A DNA stretch of 64,000 nt, taken from the NCBI GenBank assembly GCA_018816095.1, contig JAHIWP010000026.1, positions 1-64,000 of the forward strand, in the 5' to 3' direction. Source of the stretch: Gammaproteobacteria bacterium (GTDB lineage Bacteria; Pseudomonadota; Gammaproteobacteria; Pseudomonadales; Pseudomonadaceae). Below, one piece after another: positions 37,749 to 46,035 of this stretch (positions are counted from its first letter, which is position 1; the number at the start of each line of letters is the position of its first letter). Under the pieces are notes generated by a model. That model was not told the DNA's origin. It saw only the letters and a program-made list of their open reading frames with translations, and did no database searches. The translations under genes and the position numbers were made by a program.

Positions 37749-38504
37749 TCAAGCGTCTGACGACCTGAACAAATGACGATGCTCGGCGTTGTACAGCGCC
37801 GAGTCGGCGAATTGTTCGGCGTGCAGCACGCGGCCGACGAGGATCAGCGCGGTGCGGCGAAAGCCCTTGGCACGCACCTGTTCTTCGATGGTGGCGAGCG
37901 TGCCGCTGACCCAATCCTGATCCGGCCAGCTGGCGCGATGCACGACGGCAATCGGGCAATCCGCGCCGTAATGCGGCAACAACTCGGCGACGATTTTGCT
38001 CAGGTGCACCACGCCCAGGTGGATAGCCATGGTCGCGCCGTGGCGCGCCAGATCACTCAGCTGCTCACCCGCCGGCATCTCCGACTTGCTCGCATAGCGA
38101 GTGAGAATCAGCGTCTGTGACACCTCGGGCAGGGTCAGTTCGCTTTCCAGCAGGGCGGCGCAAGCAGCGGTGGCAGTGACGCCGGGAATGATCTGGAAGG
38201 GGATTTTCAGCCGCCGCAGGTGACGGATCTGTTCGCCAATCGCGCCATACAGCGAAGGGTCGCCGGAATGCACGCGGGCCACGTCCTGGCCTGTGCTGTG
38301 CGCCTGGGTAATCAGCGCGATAATTTCATCCAGATGCAGTTCAGCGGTGTTGATCACCTGCTCGGCGCTGTGGCCTTCGAGCACCGCTGCCGGCACCAGC
38401 GAGCCGGCATAGAGAATCACCGGGCAGCTGCGCAGCAAGCGCTGGCCTTTGACGGTGATCAGCTCGGGGTCGCCGGGGCCGGCACCGATAAAGTAGACGG
38501 TCAT
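37749..38504 (-). CDS. cobM: precorrin-4 C11-methyltransferase
   Basis: A 251-residue tetrapyrrole SAM methyltransferase adding the C11 methyl group in aerobic cobalamin synthesis. The N-terminal [21 protein letters not shown] loop and VARVHSGDPSLYGAIGEQI are characteristic of CobM/CbiF. The ATG at 38504 overlaps the cobE stop as ATGA. It forms a two-gene minus-strand unit with cobE, diverging from the cobW riboswitch. Confidence 0.94.
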   Translation of the reverse strand: MTVYFIGAGPGDPELITVKGQRLLRSCPVILYAGSLVPAAVLEGHSAEQVINTAELHLDEIIALITQAHSTGQDVARVHSGDPSLYGAIGEQIRHLRRLKIPFQIIPGVTATAACAALLESELTLPEVSQTLILTRYASKSEMPAGEQLSDLARHGATMAIHLGVVHLSKIVAELLPHYGADCPIAVVHRASWPDQDWVSGTLATIEEQVRAKGFRRTALILVGRVLHAEQFADSALYNAEHRHLFRSSDA

Positions 38505-38938
38505 GACAAATCCTTGGCTGCAATCGACGCCAGCGCGCAGGTGGCGCTGGCATTACGGGTTTTGCCGCCGAGCAGGCGGGCAGGTTGGCCGCCCAGGCGT
38601 TCGGCCAGCGCCAGGGCGCAGGGTTCGGCGACTGCCGGGCTACCGGTGGCAGTCAGGGTAAGCGGCGAGACTTGAACTCCTAGCTGATAGGGCTGCAGTT
38701 CTTCCGAGCTGAAACAGCTCAGCTGCAGGCCGAGCTGTTTGGCCAGTGCCTGCAGGCCCGGTTCGTCACGCTTGTGCGTGATGCTCGCCAGCCCCGCCAA
38801 GTTATCCACAGCCAGGCCATGCGCCTGCAGGCTGTCGAGCAGCAATGTGGATAAGTCCTCCAGGCTGCAGTCGCTGCGACATCCGAGCCCGGCGACCACT
38901 TGAATAGCAGCGGGGCAGTTATCGACAGGGCTGGGCAT
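38501..38938 (-). CDS. cobE: cobalamin biosynthesis protein CobE (CbiG C-terminal domain)
   Basis: A 145-residue protein with the CobE/CbiG C-terminal fold: VVAGLGCRSDCSLEDLSTLL at the start and a middle THKRDEPGLQALAKQLGL. The function of CobE in the aerobic pathway is not firmly established; the related CbiG opens the lactone ring in the anaerobic one. It overlaps cobM by ATGA. Two perfect DnaA 9-mers (38802, 38846) lie within its reading frame. No strong ribosome binding site is visible. Confidence 0.85.
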   Translation of the reverse strand: MPSPVDNCPAAIQVVAGLGCRSDCSLEDLSTLLLDSLQAHGLAVDNLAGLASITHKRDEPGLQALAKQLGLQLSCFSSEELQPYQLGVQVSPLTLTATGSPAVAEPCALALAERLGGQPARLLGGKTRNASATCALASIAAKDLS

Positions 38939-39039
38939 GATCTACGGCGCTCGGTTTGTGCGGCGGCGTAGCTGATCATGGCGGCTCTTACCGGTCAACC
39001 GTGATTGACCGGCCGTCATGGTCTGCGTAGCCTTGCCGC

Positions 39040-39212
39040 GTTCGAGGTTCTTCGCGGCTCTGCCGCGAAGCTAAGAGGGAACAAGGTGAATGCCTTGGCT
39101 GCCCCCGCAACTGTGAACGGTCGAAAGCCCTTCAATACACCACTGCCATGGGCGGGAAGGTAGAAGGGTCGCGCAGCGCGCAGACCGTGAGCCAGGAGAC
39201 CTGCCTCGTCAC
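39040..39212 (+). ncRNA. cobalamin riboswitch upstream of cobW
   Basis: Conserved AdoCbl-riboswitch elements are in order: AAGAGGGAACAAGGTG, GCTGCCCCCGCAACTGTGAA (39108), CCACTGCC...GGGAAGG, and the B12 box AGCCAGGAGACCTGCC (39190-39205). It ends about 110 bases before cobW and should reduce cobW-cobN expression when cobalamin is plentiful. Confidence 0.95.
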
Positions 39213-39322
39213 GTTTTCGACAACCGGGCGGGGTGATCCGGTGGTGTTGGCTGACGCCCCGTGGCTGTCATGTCTGTGCCGCCTCCTGCTCGTCTTTCTT
39301 TCGACGTCACTCAGGACTCGCC

Positions 39323-40378
39323 ATGCAAACCCTCGGCAAACTTCCCGTCACCATCGTTACCGGCTTTCTCGGTGCCGGTAAAACCACCTTGCTGCGCCAC
39401 ATGCTGGAAAACGCGGGCGGTCGGCGTATCGCTGTGATCGTCAACGAGTTCGGCGAGCTGGGCATCGACGGCGAAATCCTCAAACAGTGCTCCATCGGTT
39501 GCAGCGAAGAAGAAGCCAACGGCCGCGTCTTTGAGCTGGCCAACGGCTGTTTGTGCTGCACCGTGCAGGAAGAGTTTTTTCCGGTGATGCGCGAGTTGGT
39601 GGCACGCCGTGGCGACCTCGACCATATCCTGATTGAAACCTCCGGTCTGGCCCTGCCCAAGCCGCTGGTTCAGGCCTTCAACTGGCCAGAAATCCGTAAC
39701 GCCTGCACCGTTGATGCGGTGATCACTGTGGTCGACAGCCCGGCTGTGGCCGCCGGCACCTTCGCTGCCTTCCCTGATCAGGTTGATCAGCAGCGCAAGC
39801 TTGATCCGAATCTCGACCACGAATCGCCGCTGCATGAGCTGTTCGCGGATCAGTTGGCCAGCGCTGACCTAGTCATCCTCAATAAAGCCGACCTGCTCGA
39901 CGCCGACGCCCTGGCAGCAGTGCGAGCTGAAGTGGCGGAAGAGTTGCCGCCCGCAGTCAAAGTGATCGAAGCGCACAGCGGTTCGCTACCACTCAATGTG
40001 CTGCTGGGCCTGAACTGTGAAACCGAGCTGCACATCGAAGGCCGCAAGACCCACCATGACCTGGAAGGGCATGAAGAGCACGATCACGACGAATTCGACT
40101 CGTTCCACGTGGAACTACCGGAAGCCGAGGAAGCCCGTTTGCTGCAAGCGCTGAAGGATGTGGTCAGCAAGCACGGCATCCTGCGTATCAAGGGTTTCGC
40201 GGCGATTCCGGGCAAGCCGATGCGTTTGTTGCTGCAAGGCGTTGGTCAGCGTTTCGACAAGCACTTCGACCGCGCCTGGCAGGCCGATGAAGCGCGGGTC
40301 AGCCGTTTGATCGTGATTGGTCAGCAGCTTGACCAGGCCGTTATCACTGCTGAATTGCAGGCGGCATTGGCGAACTAA
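39323..40378 (+). CDS. cobW: cobalamin biosynthesis GTPase/metallochaperone CobW
   Basis: A 351-residue COG0523 G3E GTPase, thought to deliver cobalt to the CobN chelatase. The P-loop is TGFLGAGKTTLLRHML, followed by the metal-site CxCC motif in NGCLCCTVQEEF near residue 78. GTPase motif NKADLL and a His/Asp-rich stretch (EGHEEHDHDEFDSFH) follow. Start at 39323, after the riboswitch. A 14-bp parS core lies in its reading frame at 40101-40116. cobN follows 6 bases later. Confidence 0.95.
   Translation: MQTLGKLPVTIVTGFLGAGKTTLLRHMLENAGGRRIAVIVNEFGELGIDGEILKQCSIGCSEEEANGRVFELANGCLCCTVQEEFFPVMRELVARRGDLDHILIETSGLALPKPLVQAFNWPEIRNACTVDAVITVVDSPAVAAGTFAAFPDQVDQQRKLDPNLDHESPLHELFADQLASADLVILNKADLLDADALAAVRAEVAEELPPAVKVIEAHSGSLPLNVLLGLNCETELHIEGRKTHHDLEGHEEHDHDEFDSFHVELPEAEEARLLQALKDVVSKHGILRIKGFAAIPGKPMRLLLQGVGQRFDKHFDRAWQADEARVSRLIVIGQQLDQAVITAELQAALAN
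40101..40116. promoter_or_regulatory. parS-like site inside cobW
   Basis: CGTTCCACGTGGAACT keeps the perfect 14-bp parS core GTTCCACGTGGAAC and differs from consensus only at the two outer bases. It is read as FHVE, like the recF sites. It lies about 24 kb from oriC, within the distance where secondary parS sites can occur. Confidence 0.5.
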
Positions 40379-40384
40379 GCCCCC

Positions 40385-43300
40385 ATGCACCTAATCCGCA
40401 CCCAGCCCGGCAGCCAAGTACCGGTCGACAGCATCGCCGACCTCGGCCAAACCCCGGCTGAGCTGGTGATTCTCTGCACCGGCGATTCGCAGTTGTCGCT
40501 GTTGGCTGAGGTGGCGCGGCAGTTAACCGAGGATTACCCCAGCTTGCGTCTGGCCAGCCCGGCGCAGCTGAGCAATCACGCCTCGGTGGACCTTTACGTC
40601 GAGCAGGTGCTGCAACACGCCAAGGTGATCCTGATTGCCGTGCACGGCGGCGTCAGTTACTGGCGTTACGGTATCGAGCGTTTGGTTGAGCTGGCTGAGC
40701 GCGGTGCGCGGGTGATCATGGTGCCGGGTTGTGACAACCCTGACCCTGAGCTGATGGGCCTGAGCAATGTGCCGCAGGCTGAGGCCGAGCGGCTCTGGCA
40801 GTTCCTGCGCCAAGGCGGCGCGCAGAATGCGCGGCAGCTGTTCAACTGCATCGCCAGCCACTGGCTGCAGCGTGACTATGCCTGGTGTGAACCGCAGGCG
40901 TTGCCGCGTGTGGGCCTCTATCATCCGCAGCAGGCCAGCGCGGTTTTGGCCGACTGGCAGGCCAGTTGGCAAGCCGCTGCGCCGGTGGTGGCGCTGCTGT
41001 TTTATCGCACCCAGGTGCAGGCGGCGAACACCGGCTTTATCGATGTGTTCTGCCAACGCTTGCAGGCTCAAGGCCTCAATCCGCTGCCGATTGCCGTGGC
41101 CAGCCTCAAGGAGGCCGCCTGCCTGGCCCAGGTCGAAACCTGGCTGGACGACACCGGCACGGCGCTGATCATCAACACCACCGCGTTCGCCTTGTCCAAC
41201 CCGGAAGCGCCGAGTGCGCGGCCATTTCGCCGCGATATCCCGGTGCTGCAGGCCATTTGCTCGCTGGATAACCATGAGCAGTGGCAAGCCAGCGCCCAAG
41301 GTCTGGGCTCGCGCGACCTGGCAATGCATGTCGTGTTGCCCGAGCTGGACGGCCGCCTGATTACCCAGCCGATCAGCTTCAAGGGCCTGGCCTGGCGCAG
41401 CGAGCGCAGCCAGAGCGATGTAGTGTGTTACCAGCCGCATTTAGCGGGGATGGATTTTGTCGCTGAGCTGGCGCGCAACTGGATCGCCCTGGCCGACAAG
41501 GCCAATGCCGACAAGCGCATCGCCCTAGTGCTGGCCAACTACCCGACCCGCGACGGGCGCATCGGCAACGGCGTCGGCCTGGACACCCCGGCGGCGGCGC
41601 TGAATATCCTCCAAGCCATGCAGCAGCAGGGTTATCCGGTCGACGCGCTGCCGGCCACAGGCACCGCGCTGATCCACCAACTGCTTGGCGGCGTGACCAA
41701 CGATCTGGATAACCTCGACCTGCGACCTTGCGCGCAAAGCCTGGCGCTGGATGACTACCTGGCGTTTTTCCACAGCCTGCCGCAAGCCAATCAGCAAGCG
41801 GTGCTGGAGCGCTGGGGCGCACCGCAAAGTGATCCGATGTTCCGCAGTGGGCGGCTGATGATCGCCGGTCTGCGCTTCGGCCTGACCTTTGTCGGCATCC
41901 AGCCGGCGCGTGGTTATCAGCTGGATGCAGCGGCGGTATATCACGACCCCGATCTGGTGCCGCCGCACGGCTACCTGGCGTTCTACTGCTGGATGCGTAA
42001 AGTGTTTGCTGCCGATGCCGTGATCCACGTCGGTAAGCACGGCAACCTGGAATGGCTGCCGGGCAAGAGTGTCGGCCTGTCTGAGCAGTGTTGGCCGAGC
42101 GCGATTCTTGGCCCGCTGCCGAATATCTACCCGTTTATCGTCAACGATCCGGGCGAGGGCGCGCAGGCCAAACGGCGCACCCAGGCGGTGATCATCGACC
42201 ACCTGATGCCGCCACTGACGCGCGCCGAAAGCTACGGCCCGCTGCGTGATCTGGAACGTCTGGCCGACGAGTATTACGAGGCCAGCCAGCTCGACCTGCG
42301 CCGCGCCGCCGAGCTGCGTGGCGAAATTCTGCTCAAGGTGCGCGAGGCCAGTCTGGATCGCGAACTGGGCCTGCAACTTAACGAAGACCCCAACAGCTGG
42401 TTGCCGCAGCTCGACGCCTATTTATGCGACTTGAAGGAATCGCAGATTCGCGATGGCCTGCATGTATTCGGCGAATCACCGGCCGGCACCCTGCGCCGCG
42501 ATACCCTGCTGGCGCTGCTGCGCATTCCCCGTGGCGACGGCCAGGGCGGCAATGCCAGCCTGCTGCGCGCCTTGGCCAGCGATCTGCAGCTGGGCTTCGA
42601 CCCGCTCGACTGCGACATGGCCGCGCCTTGGCAAGGCCCGCGCCCGGCGACTTTGGCAGAGTTAAGCGATGAGGCCTGGCGCAGTGCTGGCGATACCCGC
42701 GAGCGCCTGGAACTGTTGGCCCTACGCCTGATCGATACAGCGGATAGCGAAGCCGTGGGTGCGCAAAGTCGCCAGGTACTGCAGCGCTTGCGTGAGCAGA
42801 TCGCGCCATTGCTGGATGCCTGCGGCTCGGCTGAGATGCACGGCCTGTTGTCGGCTCTGGATGGGCGCTTTGTCCCGGCCGGGCCGAGTGGCGCGCCGAG
42901 TCGCGGTCGTCTGGATGTACTGCCCACTGGACGTAATTTCTACAGCGTTGATGTACGCAACCTGCCCACGCCGACGGCCTGGCGCATCGGCGTGCAAGCG
43001 GCGGATCGGCTGCTAGAACGGCATTTGCAGGATCACGGCGACCACCTGCGTCAGCTCGGCCTGTCGATGTGGGGCACGGCGACCATGCGCACCGGCGGTG
43101 ATGACATGGCGCAAGCCCTGGCGCTGATGGGCGTGCGCCCGGTGTGGCAGGCCGGCAGCCAGCGCGTTGAACGCTTCGAAGTGCTGCCGTTGACGCAACT
43201 CGGCCGCCCGCGCGTAGACGTGACCTTGCGCGTTTCCGGGTTCTTCCGCGATGCCTTCAGTAACCTGATTCGCCTGTTCGATGATGCCGTGCAGGCGGTG

Positions 43301-44119
43301 GTTGATCTCGATGAGCCGGAGGACATGAACCCGCTATCGGCGCGGGTTTGGCGTGAGTCGCTGACCCTGCAGGACAGCGGCCTGGATGAACACGAGGCAC
43401 GCAAACAGGCCGGCTGGCGGGTGTTCGGCTCCAAGCCCGGCGCCTATGGCGCGGGCGTGCAGAACGCCATCGAAGAACGCCTGTGGCAAACCCGTGAAGA
43501 CCTGGCCGAGGTCTACCTGAACTGGGGCGGCTACGCCTACGGCAAACACAGCGAAGGTACCCCGGCGCGCGCGCAGTTCGCCGAGCGTTTGGAGCAGATG
43601 CAGGCGGTGCTGCACAACCAGGACAACCGCGAGCACGACATCCTCGATTCCAACGACTACTACCAATTCCAGGGCGGCATGCTCGCGGCGGTGGAAACCC
43701 TGCGCGGCGCTAAAGTGGCCAGCTACCACGGCGACAACAGCCAGCCGGATACCCCGCGCATCCGCACCTTGAAGGAAGAACTCAACCGCGTGGTACGCGC
43801 CCGCGCGGCCAACCCCAAGTGGATCGAAGGCATGAAGCGCCACGGCTACAAAGGCGCGTTCGAGCTGGCCGCAACCATCGACTACCTGTTCGCCTTCGAC
43901 GCCACCAGCGAGCTGGTCGATGACCACCAATACGCACTGCTCACCGATGCCTACTTACTCGACAAAAGCACCCGCGACTTTATCCAGCAACACAACCCCG
44001 GTGCCCTGCAAGACATCCTCGAACGCCTGCTCGAAGCCCAACAACGCGGCCTCTGGCAAGAGCCGGGCGAGTACCGCGAGACGCTGGAAAATCTGCTGAT
44101 TGATAGCGAAGAGTCGTAG
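40385..44119 (+). CDS. cobN: cobaltochelatase subunit CobN
   Basis: A 1244-residue large chelatase subunit that binds hydrogenobyrinic acid a,c-diamide and inserts cobalt, driven by an AAA+ partner complex. Family hallmarks include FAVHIGKHGNLEWLPGK-type sequence (here VIHVGKHGNLEWLPGKSVG near residue 555) and PNIYPFIVNDPGEGAQAKRR. The C-terminal part contains LNWGGYAYG and DSNDYYQFQGGM. It is 6 bases after cobW and behind the same riboswitch. No cobS/cobT is seen; the chlI/chlD gene at 46 kb probably supplies the AAA+ partners. Confidence 0.96.
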   Translation: MHLIRTQPGSQVPVDSIADLGQTPAELVILCTGDSQLSLLAEVARQLTEDYPSLRLASPAQLSNHASVDLYVEQVLQHAKVILIAVHGGVSYWRYGIERLVELAERGARVIMVPGCDNPDPELMGLSNVPQAEAERLWQFLRQGGAQNARQLFNCIASHWLQRDYAWCEPQALPRVGLYHPQQASAVLADWQASWQAAAPVVALLFYRTQVQAANTGFIDVFCQRLQAQGLNPLPIAVASLKEAACLAQVETWLDDTGTALIINTTAFALSNPEAPSARPFRRDIPVLQAICSLDNHEQWQASAQGLGSRDLAMHVVLPELDGRLITQPISFKGLAWRSERSQSDVVCYQPHLAGMDFVAELARNWIALADKANADKRIALVLANYPTRDGRIGNGVGLDTPAAALNILQAMQQQGYPVDALPATGTALIHQLLGGVTNDLDNLDLRPCAQSLALDDYLAFFHSLPQANQQAVLERWGAPQSDPMFRSGRLMIAGLRFGLTFVGIQPARGYQLDAAAVYHDPDLVPPHGYLAFYCWMRKVFAADAVIHVGKHGNLEWLPGKSVGLSEQCWPSAILGPLPNIYPFIVNDPGEGAQAKRRTQAVIIDHLMPPLTRAESYGPLRDLERLADEYYEASQLDLRRAAELRGEILLKVREASLDRELGLQLNEDPNSWLPQLDAYLCDLKESQIRDGLHVFGESPAGTLRRDTLLALLRIPRGDGQGGNASLLRALASDLQLGFDPLDCDMAAPWQGPRPATLAELSDEAWRSAGDTRERLELLALRLIDTADSEAVGAQSRQVLQRLREQIAPLLDACGSAEMHGLLSALDGRFVPAGPSGAPSRGRLDVLPTGRNFYSVDVRNLPTPTAWRIGVQAADRLLERHLQDHGDHLRQLGLSMWGTATMRTGGDDMAQALALMGVRPVWQAGSQRVERFEVLPLTQLGRPRVDVTLRVSGFFRDAFSNLIRLFDDAVQAVVDLDEPEDMNPLSARVWRESLTLQDSGLDEHEARKQAGWRVFGSKPGAYGAGVQNAIEERLWQTREDLAEVYLNWGGYAYGKHSEGTPARAQFAERLEQMQAVLHNQDNREHDILDSNDYYQFQGGMLAAVETLRGAKVASYHGDNSQPDTPRIRTLKEELNRVVRARAANPKWIEGMKRHGYKGAFELAATIDYLFAFDATSELVDDHQYALLTDAYLLDKSTRDFIQQHNPGALQDILERLLEAQQRGLWQEPGEYRETLENLLIDSEES

Positions 44120-44182
44120 AGCACTGTGCACACATAGATCACCGTTGATGAACCGCTAACGCGGGGATTGTCTCGGTATATC

Positions 44183-44242
44183 CGTAGCCTGGGTTGAGCA
44201 AAGCGATACCCGGGAGGGTGCCCTGGGTATCACTGCGCTACA
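44183..44242. repeat. dispersed palindromic repeat, copy 2
   Basis: A ~60-bp hairpin: GTAGC...GAGCAAAGCGATACCC pairs imperfectly with GGGTATCACTGCGCTAC. It shares the GGGTTGAGC(A)AAGCGATACCC core with copies 1 and 3 and separates the convergent cobN and DAHP synthase genes, where it may also end transcription. Confidence 0.75.
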
Positions 44243-44249
44243 GGTTGCG

Positions 44250-45338
44250 TCATAGCAGATGCCGCATGCGCACGGCGGCATCGACCAGCATGCGCTCGGT
44301 ACCGTCCCAGCCCAGGCAAGCATCGGTAATCGACACGCCGTAGCGCAGCTCGCCGCCGAGGCTTTGCGCGCCATCGAACAGGTGGCTTTCGATCATCACC
44401 GCGCGTAAGGCGCCGTCGCCGGCCAGGCGCTGATCGAGCACGCTGCGCAGTACCTCGGGCTGGCGCAGTGGGTCTTTGCCGCTGTTGGCGTGGCTGCAGT
44501 CGACCATGATCCGTGGCGTGATGCCTTGGCGCTCCAGCTCGGCGCGCGCCGTGGCGATGCTGGCGGCGTCGTAGTTCGGCGCACCGTGGCCGCCGCGCAG
44601 TACCAGGTGGGTGTCCGGGTTGCCCTGAGTCTGCACCAGCGCCGGATGGCCGTGACCATCGACGCCGAAGTGCTGGTGGGCATGTGCCGCCGAGCGCATG
44701 GCGTCGCAGGCGATACCGAGGCTGCCGTCGGTGCCGTTCTTGAAGCCCACCGGCATTTCCAGGCCACTGACCAGCTCGCGGTGCACCTGAGATTCGCTGG
44801 TGCGTGCGCCAATTGCCGCCCAGCCGAGCAGGTCGTCGAAGTAGCCAGCCACCAGCGGTTGCAGAATCTCACTGGCTAGCGGCAGGCCCAGTTCCAGCAG
44901 GCGCAGCATCAGCTGTCGTGAGCGGCGCAAGCCTGCGGCCATGTCGCCGCTGCCATCCAGTGCCGGATCGTATACCAGGCCCTTCCAGCCCACCGTGGTA
45001 CGCGGTTTTTCGACGTAGGCGCGCATCACCAGCAGCAGGCGGTCGCCCACCCGTTGGTTAAGGGCGGCCAGGCGCTCGGCGTATTCGAGTACGGCGGCAT
45101 CGTCGTGCAGGGAGCAGGGGCCGACCACCACCAGCAGGCGCGGGTCGTGACCATCGAGAATCGCGCGGATCGAGTGGCGCTGCTGTTGCACCTGGCGCGC
45201 GAGGGCGGCAGAGAGGGGCAGTTCTTCGCGCAACTGGATGGCGCTGGGCAAAGGCGAGGTGTGGCGGCGGGCCGCTGTGGTGACCAGATGCAGGTCAGCG
45301 GATTTTGCGCTGGAGCGGGAGTTTACGGCTACGGACAT
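44250..45338 (-). CDS. class I 3-deoxy-7-phosphoheptulonate (DAHP) synthase
   Basis: A 362-residue AroF/AroG/AroH-type enzyme, joining erythrose-4-phosphate and PEP at the entry of aromatic amino-acid synthesis. The family markers are LLVVVGPCSLHD, RAYVEKPRTTVGWKGLVYDP, EMPVGFKNGTDGSLGIA and IMVDCSHANSGKD. The N-terminal ~40 residues would form the allosteric and dimer region; which amino acid inhibits it cannot be read from sequence with certainty. A GAGGAA site precedes the ATG. Upstream lie a Tyr-rich mini-ORF, a terminator and a leader peptide, indicating attenuation control. Confidence 0.95.
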   Translation of the reverse strand: MSVAVNSRSSAKSADLHLVTTAARRHTSPLPSAIQLREELPLSAALARQVQQQRHSIRAILDGHDPRLLVVVGPCSLHDDAAVLEYAERLAALNQRVGDRLLLVMRAYVEKPRTTVGWKGLVYDPALDGSGDMAAGLRRSRQLMLRLLELGLPLASEILQPLVAGYFDDLLGWAAIGARTSESQVHRELVSGLEMPVGFKNGTDGSLGIACDAMRSAAHAHQHFGVDGHGHPALVQTQGNPDTHLVLRGGHGAPNYDAASIATARAELERQGITPRIMVDCSHANSGKDPLRQPEVLRSVLDQRLAGDGALRAVMIESHLFDGAQSLGGELRYGVSITDACLGWDGTERMLVDAAVRMRHLL

Positions 45339-45381
45339 GGTGGTTTCCTCGGCCGGCGCGGACGTTACCGCGCGCGGCGTT

Positions 45382-45495
45382 CTAACTGGGGCGATGGGGT
45401 GTTCGATTGAGTGGTTGTGCGGCGCTGCCGCCGGTAAATCGCCAGTCGTAGCGGTAATAGGTTCGGTAGGTGATGCAGTTGATATAGGCGGTCAT
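45382..45495 (-). CDS. 37-residue Tyr-rich mini-ORF between attenuator and DAHP synthase
   Basis: ATG 45495 has a good ribosome binding site (AGAGGA, 7 bases upstream). The peptide begins MTAYINCITYRTYYRYDWRF, with five Tyr, one Trp and one Phe in the first 20 residues, and ends after 37 residues, 43 bases before the DAHP synthase start. It follows the attenuator terminator, so it is translated only from read-through transcripts. It could be a second leader peptide acting at translation, or a small protein. I recognise no family. Confidence 0.55.
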   Translation of the reverse strand: MTAYINCITYRTYYRYDWRFTGGSAAQPLNRTPHRPS

Positions 45496-45526
45496 GGTGA
45501 AATCCTCTGTGAACAATCGATGTGCC

Positions 45527-45564
45527 GGAAAAACAAAACCCCCGGTCGGGAGGCCGACCGGGGG
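45527..45564 (-). terminator. attenuator terminator upstream of DAHP synthase
   Basis: On the minus strand an 11-bp perfect stem (CCCCCGGTCGG/CCGACCGGGGG, loop of 4) is followed by TTTTGTTTTT. It lies 54 bases after the aromatic leader peptide and before the structural gene, the layout of an amino-acid attenuator. Confidence 0.88.
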
Positions 45565-45617
45565 TTTCGAGAAACTGTCTGGTGGCGACCCTGAGTTGCT
45601 AGGGCGCCTGTGGGGTA

Positions 45618-45749
45618 TCAGGCGCGCCTGTGGCTAAACCAATACCCATAAAAATACGCAGCCTGCGCAATCACGGACGCCTGGGCACGCGCGATGACGA
45701 TGCAGGCTGCATCGAGGCGAGTGCTGTTCAGGATCAGGGTTGGCGACAT
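45618..45749 (-). CDS. aromatic amino-acid leader peptide (attenuator)
   Basis: A 43-residue peptide starting MSPTLILNSTRLDAACIVIA and ending AAYFYGYWFSHRRA. Six of the seven residues in YFYGYWF are aromatic. Ribosome stalling on these Tyr, Phe and Trp codons during starvation would favour read-through of the terminator at 45527-45564. A GGAGC site lies 8 bases before ATG 45749; an upstream in-frame Met at 45803 has no such site. This is a regulatory peptide for the DAHP synthase gene. Confidence 0.85.
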   Translation of the reverse strand: MSPTLILNSTRLDAACIVIARAQASVIAQAAYFYGYWFSHRRA

Positions 45750-46035
45750 GGAAAGCTCCGTTGAATGGGCCTGAAGGTAATTCAGCGAGCGGGGCGATTG
45801 CAAGCCCTAGGCGCGCGCTAAAGCGCTTGCCGAGGTTTTTTACTTAGGTGTGGATAAGGTTTTTTCATCCGTTCTTGCACTGACGTGTGCCGTATTTCGT
45901 TCGCTAATGCCTGGGTTTAGCGCCTGAGTTTCGCCACGCGCCAGCCTTGCCCAACTACCGGCCATAGCAGAACAGCGCAATGGGATTCGACGGCCCGCTG
46001 TTACAATGCCGACCTTTGCCCAGCCGGATTGCACC
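45750..46035. other. divergent intergenic region, DAHP leader / chlI
   Basis: Non-coding DNA between the leader peptide (minus) and chlI (plus). A perfect DnaA box lies at 45849-45857. No strong -35/-10 pair could be fixed for either direction, although a TACAAT lies about 30 bases before chlI. Confidence 0.4.
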
